This document shows positions 30,386-39,887 of a DNA stretch of 64,000 nucleotides, piece after piece. Source of the DNA: Pseudocercospora fijiensis CIRAD86 (lineage: Eukaryota > Ascomycota > Dothideomycetes > Mycosphaerellales > Mycosphaerellaceae); assembly GCF_000340215.1 (NCBI RefSeq), contig NW_006921552.1:62001-126000 (forward strand), read 5' to 3'. Position 1 is the stretch's first letter. Each line of letters starts with the position of its first letter. Both the position numbers and the translations under genes were made by a program. The notes under the pieces were generated by a model. The model saw nothing but the letters and a program-made list of their open reading frames with translations. It did not search any database and was not told the DNA's origin.

Positions 30386-31169
30386 ATGCCTTAAGGATTC
30401 GGCTCTTCGGGCCTTCCTAAGCCGGCTACCTCCCCTTCCTTAAGCTACTATCCTTTATTCGAATCTAACGATAACCTAATAAGGCGGTTTAATAGAAGAC
30501 TATTTGTTCTAGAAGGTAAGAAGTATTAATATCTCCTTACGATTATATACTTATTAATTTCTAGGTTCTACCGATATACCCTCGTCGCCTAAACGCGTAG
30601 ATAAATATCTTTAGAGGCTAAAGGGCAAGGGTAAAGTAAGCTAAGTATAGGGAGACCGTAGCGAGAACGAGATATCGGAAGAGTAAGGCTCTCCGTAGTA
30701 TATACGAAGGAAGGGGGTTCCTCGGAAAATAGTACCGAAAAATAAGAAGGCTATAGGTAGATAGGAGAAGGCTAAAAAGAGTAGGCGGATAAAGACTATC
30801 GCGAAGAAAAGTTATCTTTCTATTAAAAGAAAGGGAATAAGGTAGGACTCGACAACAAAGAAGCGGCGCTTTAAACTAGGTACTATTACCCTTCGCTAGA
30901 TCCGGCTTTTCTAAAACAAAAGAGGGACCGAGCTTTTAATCCCTAAGACTCCCTTCTAGCGACTCGTCCGAGAAATTACATTAGATTTTCGGTCTAGTAT
31001 GCGATTTACGGCTAAGGCGATTAGTGCTCTTTAGGAAGCTACGGAGGCATTTCTCGTAACCGAGCTTAAGCTTTTAAACCTCCTTACTATCTATACGAAG
31101 CGGGTTACTCTTTAAAATAAAGATATATAGCTTCTAGCTAAAATTCGGCGTCGGTTTATAGCGGATTAG
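30386..31169 (+). pseudogene. Histone H3-like gene with long basic tail (CenH3-like?)
   Basis: Histone-fold protein of the H3 family, which would pair with H4 in nucleosomes. Two exons: ATG at 30386, intron 30516-30564 (GTAAGA donor, CTTATTAAT branch, CTAG acceptor), stop at 31167-31169. The spliced length is 735 bases, a multiple of 3, giving 244 residues with RIP stops read as Gln/Trp. About 160 residues of Lys/Arg-rich tail precede the fold. Fold landmarks: LGTITLR and IRLF (H3: PGTVALREIRRY), GTELLIPKTPF and RLVREITLDF, then ALQEATEAFLV, NLLTIYTKRVTL and KDI(Q)LLAKIR. EAFLV, LLT and RVTL, a two-residue insertion before TELLI and the long tail recall CenH3; loop 1 is not lengthened and lacks its Trp, so canonical-variant origin is equally possible. 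Four or more fold codons are now TAG/TAA. Confidence 0.9.
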
Positions 31170-31558
31170 TTAAAAATTGTATTTAGTCGTTAGATTAACC
31201 TAGGAGGAGGCCTATTTTCGCATCGTTTTGCCGGCTATAGGTGCCGGCTATATTTCTAATTTTATCTCCGCGCCGTCCCTAAATCTAAGATACGAAGTAG
31301 AAACCTAGCGCTCTATATTCACCCGGCTATTACAGAGACGAGCTACATTTAGATTAGTTTCTTCGTATATCGCGACCTAGCGGGTAGTAAGCGAAAGGGC
31401 GATAGAACGTTTATAATACGTCTCTATTTAGACCTAAAACATAAAGGTCCTAAGGAGCCCTAGCATCCTAACTATAAGGAGATTCTTTAGTATTAGTACT
31501 TTAATCCTTTATACTACGAGGTAGATAGTAAGCCTACGAGAGAGAAACTTCAACGAGA
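31170..31558 (+). pseudogene. hAT-B ORF-X, unknown protein, first part
   Basis: No family recognised. After a gap with two TGCCGGCTA motifs (31232-31256), a plus-strand frame opens with NLALYIHPAITETSYIQIS, FFVYRDLAGSKRKGDRTFII and RLYLDLKHKGPKEP. It continues into the duplicated segment with a predicted coiled coil (VRQLEEELRQRISDRGG). The start is not resolved; a donor near 31226 could even make it a 3' exon of the H3-like gene, but the histone frame has a natural-looking stop first. Confidence 0.45.
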
Positions 31559-32280
31559 AATTCTCTATAATACGTAGCGCTATTATATAGCTATAGATAC
31601 GTACTAAGTCCGGCAACTCGAAGAAGAATTAAGACAGCGTATTAGCGACCGAGGAGGAGATCGATAGTATACTAGTAGAGTCGAGGTCTTATAAGCGAAG
31701 CATAAGATAATATAGGCTCTTAGTCGTATAGAGTAACGTACTATATAAATAACTAGGCGTGCTACTCTTATTTACTTACGACCTATATCCTAGGATGCTC
31801 TTCTCGTACTTTTTATACTCTTTTCTAATACCTTACCTATAAGCGCTCCGCGACAACCGAGTGAATATAAGCTGTCGGGTTTCCGCTCGGTACCTTAGCC
31901 TTCGAGATACGGCGGAGTTAATTCTCTATAATACGTAGCGCTATTACATAGCTACAGATACGCACTAAGTCCGGCAACTCGAAGAAGAATTGAGACAGCG
32001 TATTAGCGACCGAGGAGGAGATCGATAGTATACTAGTAGAGTCGAGGTCTTATAAGCGAAGTACAAGATAATATAGGCTCTTAGTCGTATAGAGTAACGT
32101 ACTATATAACCAACTAGGCGTACTACTCTTATTCACTTACGACCTATATCCTAGGATACTCTTCTCGTACTTTTTATACTCTTTTCTAATACCTTACCTA
32201 TAAGCGCTCCGCGACAACCGAGTAAATATAAGCTATAGGGTTTCCGCTCGGTACCTTAGCCTCCGAGATAGGGCGGAGTT
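31559..32280. repeat. 361-bp tandem duplication within ORF-X
   Basis: Copies at 31559-31919 and 31920-32280 are nearly identical; almost all differences are C/T or G/A, with copy 1 generally the more mutated. The unit encodes the C-terminal part of ORF-X; 361 is not a multiple of 3, so copy 2 is out of frame. Confidence 0.9.
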
Positions 32281-32809
32281 GAATTTAGAGCGATAGTCGG
32301 CACCCGTAGCCGGTATATAGAGACGGTAGTAGGCCTTTTTCTGCTAAATAACTAGCTTGTTTAGTATAGCCTACCTGATATTTCTTATATTTACTAGCAA
32401 TAGGCCTAGGTTACTTATAAGATTACTATAGCTAGTAAAGGCATTACTAAAGAATATCTATACTATAGTAGGATACTATTATCACGCCGGCTATTTATTA
32501 AAAGGAGGCTTTCGCCTATTACTATACCGGCTATATATGCCGGCTATATTTCAAAGTCTGCCGTACCTGCCTTTTTTAGCCGTGCCTACCTTCTTTCCTT
32601 GCTCTAACGTTACTATAATATAGGCTTACGCGAAGCTTACTCTATTGCCTAGCGATACCGCGATACTACCTCTCTCGCTATATTCAACCTTCGTATCGAT
32701 ACCTATATCTCTACGCTCTATATCTACTACCTCCGTAATACCCTCGCTCCGCGCGCGCCTTCGTACACCTTCGTAACGCACTTTTTTCCTCAATTCGACG
32801 ACTTTTATA
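32281..32809. promoter_or_regulatory. Intergenic region upstream of the second H3-like gene
   Basis: Holds two clusters of the GCCGGC motif (about 32299-32320 and 32519-32546) and, nearer the gene, a pyrimidine-rich leader (for example CTTTTTTCCTC at 32781). This is typical of the region just upstream of a highly expressed fungal gene. No TATA box can be named after RIP. Confidence 0.4.
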
Positions 32810-33482
32810 ATAGCGAATCTACTTAACTAAGTTACGACGCCTCGTAAGAAGGGACCTACTACTTCTACGGGTCGCAATAAGATCGGAAATAAAGGAACGA
32901 GTATAGTACATTAACGTAAGATAGCTGCTACTACTACCGCTAGCTCCGGTGCTAGAAAGGGCGTCGCGAGCAAGGCTCCGCGTAAGACAACGGCAGGTAA
33001 GGCTCTACGTAAGACGACAACTAGCGCTTCTGCTACTAGTAGCAATCGTGCGAAGCGTCGATAGCGCCTAGGAAGTAAGTCTTATTTATAGCCGGTAGCG
33101 TAGCCGGTAGCGTAGCCGGTAGCGTAGCCGGCATTCTTACTGTCTTTTTACTAATCCTTCTTTAGCCGTAGCCCTCTATAAGATTCGGTAGTATTAGAAG
33201 AGTTCTAAGCTCCTAATCCGTAAAACTCCTTTCTAACGACTTATTCGCGAAATTGCCTAGGATTACAGAATAGACCTTCGCTTCTAAGCCTCCGCGATAG
33301 GCGCCCTTTAAGAGGCTATAGAAGCCTACCTAGTTCGTATCTTCGAATATATGTTTCTCTTCTACCTCTTTTCGGACTATACTAATACTATTTTAGCGGT
33401 TAACCTTATAGCTATCCACGCGAAGCGTATAACGATTATAGACAAGGATTTCAAAGCACTCGATTAGATCCTAAAAGGCTAG
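32810..33482 (+). pseudogene. Histone H3-like gene, canonical-type fold, two introns
   Basis: Histone H3-family protein. Three exons: start codon at 32810, now ATA (ATG before RIP); intron 1 33075-33165; intron 2 33349-33396; stop at 33480-33482. Spliced length is 534 bases, a multiple of 3 (177 residues with RIP stops read through). The tail resembles the H3 tail (KAPRKTTAGKALRKTT; H3 has STGGKAPRK). Intron 1 splits the Thr codon of the conserved RPGTVAL block (Pro now Leu); then IRQYQKSSKLLIRKTPF, RLIREIAQDYRIDLRFQ, ASAIGALQEAIEAYLV and, across intron 2, NLIAIHAKRITI and KDFKALD. Intron 2's donor is ATATGT where GTATGT is expected, a RIP-type G-to-A change that would also abolish splicing. 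The tail is 30-40 residues longer than canonical H3. Confidence 0.93.
33075..33165 (+). other. Intron 1 of the second H3-like gene, filled with a GCCGGTAGCGTA array
   Basis: Donor GTAAGT, branch TTACTAATC, acceptor TTTAG. Between them TAGCCGGTAGCG is repeated in a 12-bp period and ends in TAGCCGGCA. The clearest case of the motif as an intron-filling minisatellite. Confidence 0.9.
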
Positions 33483-33870
33483 AATGTCTATATTCGAGAT
33501 AGTGCTAGATAGGATAGATATACTAGTAGGAAGGATGTTCGTAGTATCGTCTACAAGCTTTTCTATATACGAAATGAGCCGCTGTTATACGGCGCTATAT
33601 ACCGCGCTCTAAATACTCTCTAAGCATATATATATAGTATAGTATGCTTTATTAGCCGTACGGAATAGAAGTCTCCTAAAATCCCGTTAGTACTAAGGAG
33701 TAAAAAGGCCGGCTACGCTGCCGGCTACGCTACCGGCTACGCTACTAGCTACGCTGCTAGGTTTTTCAAAGAACTAAAAGAAGATAGACATTCCGGTTGA
33801 TTTGTATTAGTTTAGATTTTTATAAAAAGAAAACAGGGAAAAATAAGGAAGGTTAAAGAGCCTAATAGTT
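33483..33870. other. hAT-B gap with GCCGGC array
   Basis: Contains a 12-bp array of GCCGGCTACGCT and RIP variants at about 33708-33760, in the orientation opposite to that in H3 intron 1. No gene recognised. Confidence 0.6.
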
Positions 33871-33879
33871 ATAGTTATA

Positions 33880-34346
33880 GGCACTATCCCTGTTTTCTAG
33901 AGTATATTATATACCTGCCTTCGCAACTCTACCTAATACTCCCTCTAAATATCCTTATACTCTACCTACTAGAAATTCAACTAGGTACCTAGACCTATAG
34001 CTGCCTCTATATCTTTTACTATCTTCTATAGGTTGAAGGCCTCTTCTATAGCAGCCTCTACCTCCTTATACAATACGAAGTTACTACCTACCCTACCCTT
34101 TATATCTCCCAAATAACTAAGAGTTCTAAGGAACGAACTAGTATTCGGCCTTAGTATAGCGAGTAACTAGTGGAACGTTCTGTAGAGCTGCCTTATAGCT
34201 CTTTTATATACTGTGCCGATACCGAGAGAGGAGCTATCCTAGTACTTAATATTGTCGAATAGTTCGGTAGGAAAGTGTATAAACTTCTTAAGGAGGAGGA
34301 CTTCTAGGGAAATCGATAAGTTCTGCCTAGATCTAGATAAAGACAT
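33880..34346 (-). pseudogene. hAT-B minus-strand ORF, helical unknown protein
   Basis: No family recognised. ATG at 34346 (reading leftwards): MSLSRSRQNLSISLEVLLL, KKFIHFPTELFDNIKY, GTVYKRAIRQLYRTFH, LYKEVEAAIEEAFNL and VEYKDIQREYQVELRRQVYN. Mostly helical with charged heptad-like pattern. RIP stops throughout. It is the only hAT-B gene on the minus strand and lies next to the right end of the element, beyond the GCCGGC cluster at 33.7 kb. Confidence 0.5.
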
Positions 34347-34659
34347 TCTGCTAAGCAGTTAGGGAATTGAACCGTAAACGAAAGGATGAAATTTATACCT
34401 AAGGAGTGCAGTTTCCGAACTAAACTATAATGCCTTGTATGTATGTATGTGCTTTTGATTAGTTAGTACCCTTAGCTGATTGTCTATAGATTTGAGGTTA
34501 TATAAGTACCTTTATACAACTACGTAGCCTAAGTAGGATTCGAAAATTCTATAAGTACTAAGGACTAAAAATGCCGGCTACGCTGCCGGCTACACTACTA
34601 AGTCTTACAAAGGGCTTGCTTGAAGCTACGTATATATTCGTACACTTCTTAAAAACCGA

Positions 34660-34776
34660 TAAATTATATAGTTCGAACCAGCTACTTATATAGTTGCTTA
34701 GCAAACCAACCCAAACTAAACTAGAGTTTCGGCTTAGTAAACCAAACCAAACCAACCCGAACTACTACGGGGTCTA
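34660..34776. repeat. hAT-B right terminal inverted repeat
   Basis: Ends CCGAACTACTACGGGGTCTA, the reverse complement of the left end. Internal part is AACCAAACC-rich, with TTATATAGTTCGAACCA at its inner edge. Confidence 0.8.
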
Positions 34777-34784
34777 AGTTATAC
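34777..34784. repeat. Target-site duplication of hAT-B, right copy
   Basis: AGTTATAC, identical to 24852-24859, directly after the right terminal inverted repeat. Confidence 0.95.
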
Positions 34785-36300
34785 TATACTCGTTCTATTA
34801 TTAATATATAAGACTTTAAAAGAGCCTTGTCTATATAGAGATTAATTGCTAATATTATCTCTTAAAAGGCCTTAGAAACAAGACTAGAATAAGCGATACT
34901 ATACGCTATAGTATAGCGAGCTATTAGCTACCTAAACTTATCGATATTAGCTTCCGCTATATTCCTTAGAATCGTAGCTATACGCCTTGTCTCGTTACTC
35001 TCGCTTACTACCTATATTTTATCGATATTAATACGGCCTTATAATAGTATTATATCTCTTTCTAGATATATAATAATACTATATATCTTAAGAAGGTATT
35101 CTACGGCGTTACTAGATACTAATTTATATACCCTTAGGCTATCTACCGGATAGTACTTATAGTAGAAGTATTTATATCTATAGCTATTCCGAGTAGGCTC
35201 CCTATCCTATAGATTTCGAGCGTATAACTATAATAGTAGACCCGTCTTATTCTTCGTATAGTAAAGCTTCTTCTACTAAGCGAGCGTCGGTAGTATAGGC
35301 TTCGGTACTAGTATTAGTGTTGGAAGAAAGGCTAAGGAAAAAGATATTGATTACTAGGTTTAGGGCTCGTCTAGTGTCGGATTTGGTGCTATATTATCTA
35401 TAATATCTATACGCCTACGTTTCCGTAGCTTCTAGCTTTTCCGTTTAGGATCTTAGGTATTTAAGAAGGTTTCGAGCGCTTATTAGGTCGGATAGCAATT
35501 TTCTTAGGTCTTTATTATAAGGAAGAAGATAGGTAGGTTCTAATTAGAAAAGATAGAATTAGGAATTTAACTTTAGAGGCTTAGTACGGCCCGCTTCGGT
35601 TAGGCTATCCGAAGCTAGGAGTACAGGTTAGCAAGTCTAATTAAGGCCTAGTACAGAGCCCACAACGCAAACTCGAGCTCTTAGAGGTAGGTATAGAAAG
35701 CTAAATACTAATCTTCGACTAGTTATTATATACTTACTTAATAATAATAACCTTACTACCGCCCTTAGTACTCTCACTATTAATTAGACGTATAGTACCT
35801 TATCGATACTAGCCTTAGGGAATATCTATCGTAGCGGATACTACGATTTTAGCCTAAGAAAGCACTCTTCCGAGTATATATACCTCCTTCCGAATTTAAG
35901 GTAACGACCTTCCTCGTAATTCTTCGAAATAGTAGCTATAGGTCCTCTCTTTCCGCCTCCCTAATATACTACTTAAAGTCCGCCTATTATACGTACTCGA
36001 TAAACTAAATATCGTCTAGATTAGCCTAATAATTATTTACTTAATTAGTATTAATAAGAGATAGATAGACTAAGCGGATATTCTTTAGCTATTATTAAAG
36101 CCTATAGTCCTATAGAGCGAGGAATGCTTATATCTCGGATAGAAAGCGGTATAATAAATAAGGTAGTAATAATACTATAACCTCGTCTTTAGAGGCTACT
36201 AGCGACTTAGTAGCCTAGTAGAATTAGCGACCTTCGTATACCTAAGTAGGTTCTATCTACCTACCTCGAAGTAGTCTATTCTCTAAGCCTATTAAAAGAG
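34785..36300 (-). pseudogene. hAT-A transposase, N-terminal part
   Basis: Continuation of the hAT-A gene beyond the hAT-B insertion. Protein-like minus-strand sequence includes AEANIDKF near the insertion and YEGRQFYQATKSLVASKDEV and LLLPYLLYRFLSEIQ near 36,100-36,250. I did not see a clear BED finger. Assignment rests on the target duplication that joins it to the C-terminal half. Confidence 0.55.
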
Positions 36301-36515
36301 CTTAGTTTTTAGTAAGAAATAAGCAAAAAATAACCTAATTTTATATAATTAAACAGATCTACGTACACCGTAGTATAACCGTTAGGCCCGTTAAATTGCC
36401 GACTAAATATATTAAATATTTAAATATTTAGTAACCTCGTATTTATATTTGTATTCGATATTAAATATAAATATAAGTTAAATCCAATTTTATATTTAAT
36501 ATCTATATCGTTAGC

Positions 36516-39500
36516 AAAGTAGCTCGACTAATCGGTATTTGCGTTTAATCTACTATAACGGTTTCGTCTTACTAGTTGTCCGATCTTAAAGACACTCGGC
36601 TAAAATATGTTTTTCCTAGATTAAATTGCGAAGCGGATATAGCGACGTAGCTACTAAAAGCTACAGATCTTAGTAAATACCCTAAGTAGCTAGAAGGAGG
36701 AGGTTAGTAGTTACGAGAGCTCGATCTTAGTCGTAAAGAGAGCTATTTACCTGTTTACTAGTATATTTCTAATAAAAACGGAGCTTAACTTGCTTTTGCC
36801 CGCGATATTACTCGGTCTAGTTCGTATTCCCGACTAATTAGACTCTTTATTAATTACTTCGTTCGCTAGAGATTAAGTAAGGATATACAATTTAGAAGCC
36901 TACGCGTACTAAAGATCTTAATATATCGGTTTCTTCGACTATATTTAAGTAGTTAGAGAATAGTTGCCGAGACGCTATTACGGCGATAGTATCGCTCGAG
37001 CTATACGACTAATCCTTGTCTATAACAAAGTCGAGCCTAGAAATGTTTAAGGCATCGTCTAAGCAATTTTACTAAGCACGACGTCTTTAAAGTACCGTTA
37101 CAATAATTACAAGGCTTTTAAGGATCCTAGAACATCTTACGGATTTTACTATTAATAAGACGCAAGTATAAGGAAAGGTAATCTGCTTGTCCTCTTACTA
37201 TATATAGGTAGCGTCTACTAGTATTGCTTTAGGCTAGCATTATAGAATGCGGTTATAATACCTAGTACTTAAGTATAGAAGAAGCTATTAGACAGTATCG
37301 AAGACCTATTCGTAGTACTATTAGGAAGGAACTAGATCTCTCTTTTCTAAAGTACAAAACTACGGTATCTTTACTAGCGCTATAGTATTCGTTCTAGTAA
37401 CTATTGTATTAGTCTAAATTACTAGAATGCTAGTACTAACCCTTTAAGTATCGGGATATTAACGACCGGAGCGTTATAAGGCATTAAACTACTACACTTC
37501 GGCTATAGCACGATTATCCCGCTTAGTACGGTTTTTAAATAGTCGAATACTAACTAGTTTAATATTAACCTTTTCGGGGCGGTCCTCTTAATTAAGTCGA
37601 CGCCTTAAGCTAAAGAGACGGAAGTTACGATCGAGAGTCGCTAGGTATAGTCTTATTTAGGATAGAACAGTTGTTAACACTTGCTTAGTATCTAGTATAG
37701 GGATTATGTAAGTATAGTAATCTCGGAGTCTAATAACAATCTATATAATCTAAAATTAGGAAGAAAGGCAAAGAAAAATATCCTAATTAGAATCTCGTTT
37801 ATAAGCGAGTAAGATTATTGCGATACGTTAACTTAAATATAGGCTAGGAAATAGGTAATAATCTAGAGCTACAATTGTTTAAAATAGGCGATTAAGAGAG
37901 GTATTTAACTTCAATCGAAACCGACGAGATAGAAAACGAGTATTAAATCGTTTAACTACCCGAGACGCTTTATAGAAGCTCGGATCCGTAGATAGCTACG
38001 CGAAGACCTTCTATAATCGAATAGGAGACTAGGATTGTTAATACTAAGGAGTAGTAGGGAGGGTTTGATTTCTTCTCGCTAACGAATAGAGCGGTTAAGT
38101 CGATACGTCTAGCTTCTAATTCTAGGCTACGATTCTCCTTTAGTACCTTAGATATTAATTTAATATACTAAATTCGCCGGTCGATTATACTAATTCTCCT
38201 TTACTCGTACCTATTCTAACGACTCCTCTATACTTACGAACCTTAAAGTTTATAGTAGTCTTAAGGTAATCGAGTATAACTCCTACCGGTCTACGAGGGA
38301 GATCTATACGCCGAGAGCTAGGGCTAGATACTATATAGGAGTTTGTCGAGATGCTTTTGCCTTATATAGACCGTAGTAGAAGGCATCCGAGATACGTAGG
38401 CTAATCGGACTTTCTATAGTTAGCTACAAAAGGTAAGAGTAAGTCTATACGCCTATAAGAACCGGCTACGATAGGCTAGGATATTACTTCTATCGCGCCG
38501 AGAGCTTAAATAAATTGTTATCGGCCTAGCTTCTTCTTATACTCGTTAAGGACAACTAGAATATAGCGAATATATATTAGAGAGCGAGGCGCGCTTTACT
38601 TATAGTAGCTAAGCGCTATATCTTTTATCGGGGTCCCTCTAACTATACTTATCCTCGGAGCTAAAAGGTAGAGGGCATATTATAATTACATTTATCTTTG
38701 TCGGCGAGCTAGTAGTTCTAAGGGTGCTCTTTGTAACAATAGTAAAGTCGGCATATTTCCGATACTTAGACTCGGCGAAGATAAAATAGGAAGGTTCGAG
38801 GGATAACGAATTCCTCTACGACTACAATGTTCGTAATAATAAAGACATCGTAGACTCTACCTAGCAGCGTACTATAAGTTCTTTAAATAATATTGTAGCT
38901 AAAGTTATAGCGTAGGGAGGAAGAAGATATAGAAGGTATATATATAGGTAGCGTATATTCGGAAGACTCTTATACTTAACTATAAGCGTACGTCGCTAGA
39001 ATACTATATTCGGGCCTTATAGTAGCAGATGTCTACTTCCTAATTTATCGTATATCCGTATTCTAACTTGATTATAGTATTAGTTAGTATCGGATCGGAC
39101 TAGGCTTACCTATAACTTCGTCTATCTTAAATATTACTACTAAGAAGCATCTTGCTAAGTCGATAGAGTATAGGTTAATTAACGTCCTCGTTCCTATTAC
39201 CGGTATCTGTATTCCCTTACCTTCTACTACGTAGGATTATTACGGTATCGCCGTCTAGAGAAAGCGATAGCTACTCTAGTAAGCGATTATATATAGATAG
39301 TAGCGCCGAAGTATGTTCGGGAGAGAATTGTTAGCGCATTTATTTAGGTTTACGAAGCCGACTACTCTACTATGCTTTTCTAGAAGGTTAAGAATGCTAA
39401 GAACCCGGGTTTATAACCCTCGTAGATCTTCGAGATTAGACTTCTTTATACCTTTAAGTACGATAATGCCTATATAAGGTCTTACCGCTATTAAATCTAG

Positions 39501-39689
39501 CCTCTTATAATGTCTTATTATACGTTACTACCGCCGGAAGTCGCTATTCTTATCGCTACGTTAATAGCGACTAATCTCTAGCGCCTATATCTCGAATACT
39601 ACGCTATAGTAGAGGTACGCGCGTCTCGCTCGTAGAAGCTAGTTTCGAAGGACCTACCGGCGTATAAGGAGGCTACTAAGCGGCGCGAG
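36516..39689. mobile_element. RIP-degraded sequence, element type not identified
   Basis: RIP-mutated, protein-like plus-strand stretches occur (YSRLIRLFINYFVRQRLSKD near 36.8 kb; KLVSKDLPAYKEATKRRE at the right end), but I could not follow one protein with recognisable catalytic motifs. The last frame appears to resume beyond Gypsy-1 at 47,022, implying that Gypsy-1 inserted into this element. Confidence 0.4.
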
Positions 39690-39887
39690 TATAAGAAGGG
39701 TTATATTAGCAGGTAGATAGGGTAGTAGTAGGTATAGGTAGTATTTAATAAGGAACTAGGAGAAGAGGGAGGAAGGCGGGCAAGTTAGCCTATTACTAAG
39801 CGCTAAGCCCTGCCTAAGGTATTAAGACCCTAGCTTTACTCGAGCCCGGTTATATACTAATTACGTATAACCTCTTTAGTCCTAATA
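39690..39887 (-). repeat. Gypsy-1 3' LTR
   Basis: 198 bp; about ten differences from 46819-47016, nearly all C/T or G/A, as expected from RIP. Confidence 0.9.

Larger units (their letters stand above)
24860..34776 (+). mobile_element. hAT-B: complete 9.9-kb hAT transposon with histone H3-like cargo
   Basis: Ends are inverted repeats: TAGACCCCGCAGTAGTTCGG on the left, and the complement of TAGACCCCGTAGTAGTTCGG on the right, followed inwards by weaker similarity up to a shared TTCGAACTATATA. Flanked by 8-bp target duplications. Content, plus strand unless noted: ORF1 (25.4-27.0 kb), hAT transposase (27.0-30.2), long-tailed H3-like gene (30.4-31.2), ORF-X (31.2-31.9), H3-like gene (32.8-33.5), and a minus-strand ORF (33.9-34.3). 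Clusters of GCCGGC motifs fill introns and intergenic gaps. Much larger than typical 3-4-kb fungal hATs. A 100-N gap lies in the transposase, but the matching ends and target sites show both sides belong to one insertion. RIP-inactivated. Confidence 0.9.
22990..36515 (-). mobile_element. hAT-A: degraded minus-strand hAT, interrupted by hAT-B
   Basis: A hAT-family DNA transposon on the minus strand, about 3.6 kb when the inserted hAT-B (24,860-34,776) and one target-site copy are removed. Both ends are AT-rich, palindromic, and made of TATTAAATA/TATTTATATTT words (about 22,995-23,095 and 36,400-36,515); exact termini are not resolved. The C-terminal half of the transposase is left of the insertion and the N-terminal half right of it. 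All reading frames carry many RIP-type stops. Confidence 0.75.

Noticed and set aside
34558..34755. 65-codon minus-strand ORF
   Set aside because: Lies in the right terminal inverted repeat of hAT-B; Trp/Leu/Ser-rich chance frame from the GGTTTGG-like repeats.
36516..39689. Tyrosine-recombinase (Starship captain/DUF3435-like) gene
   Set aside because: I looked for the R...HxxR...Y pattern and DUF3435-like spacing in the degraded frame and could not support it.
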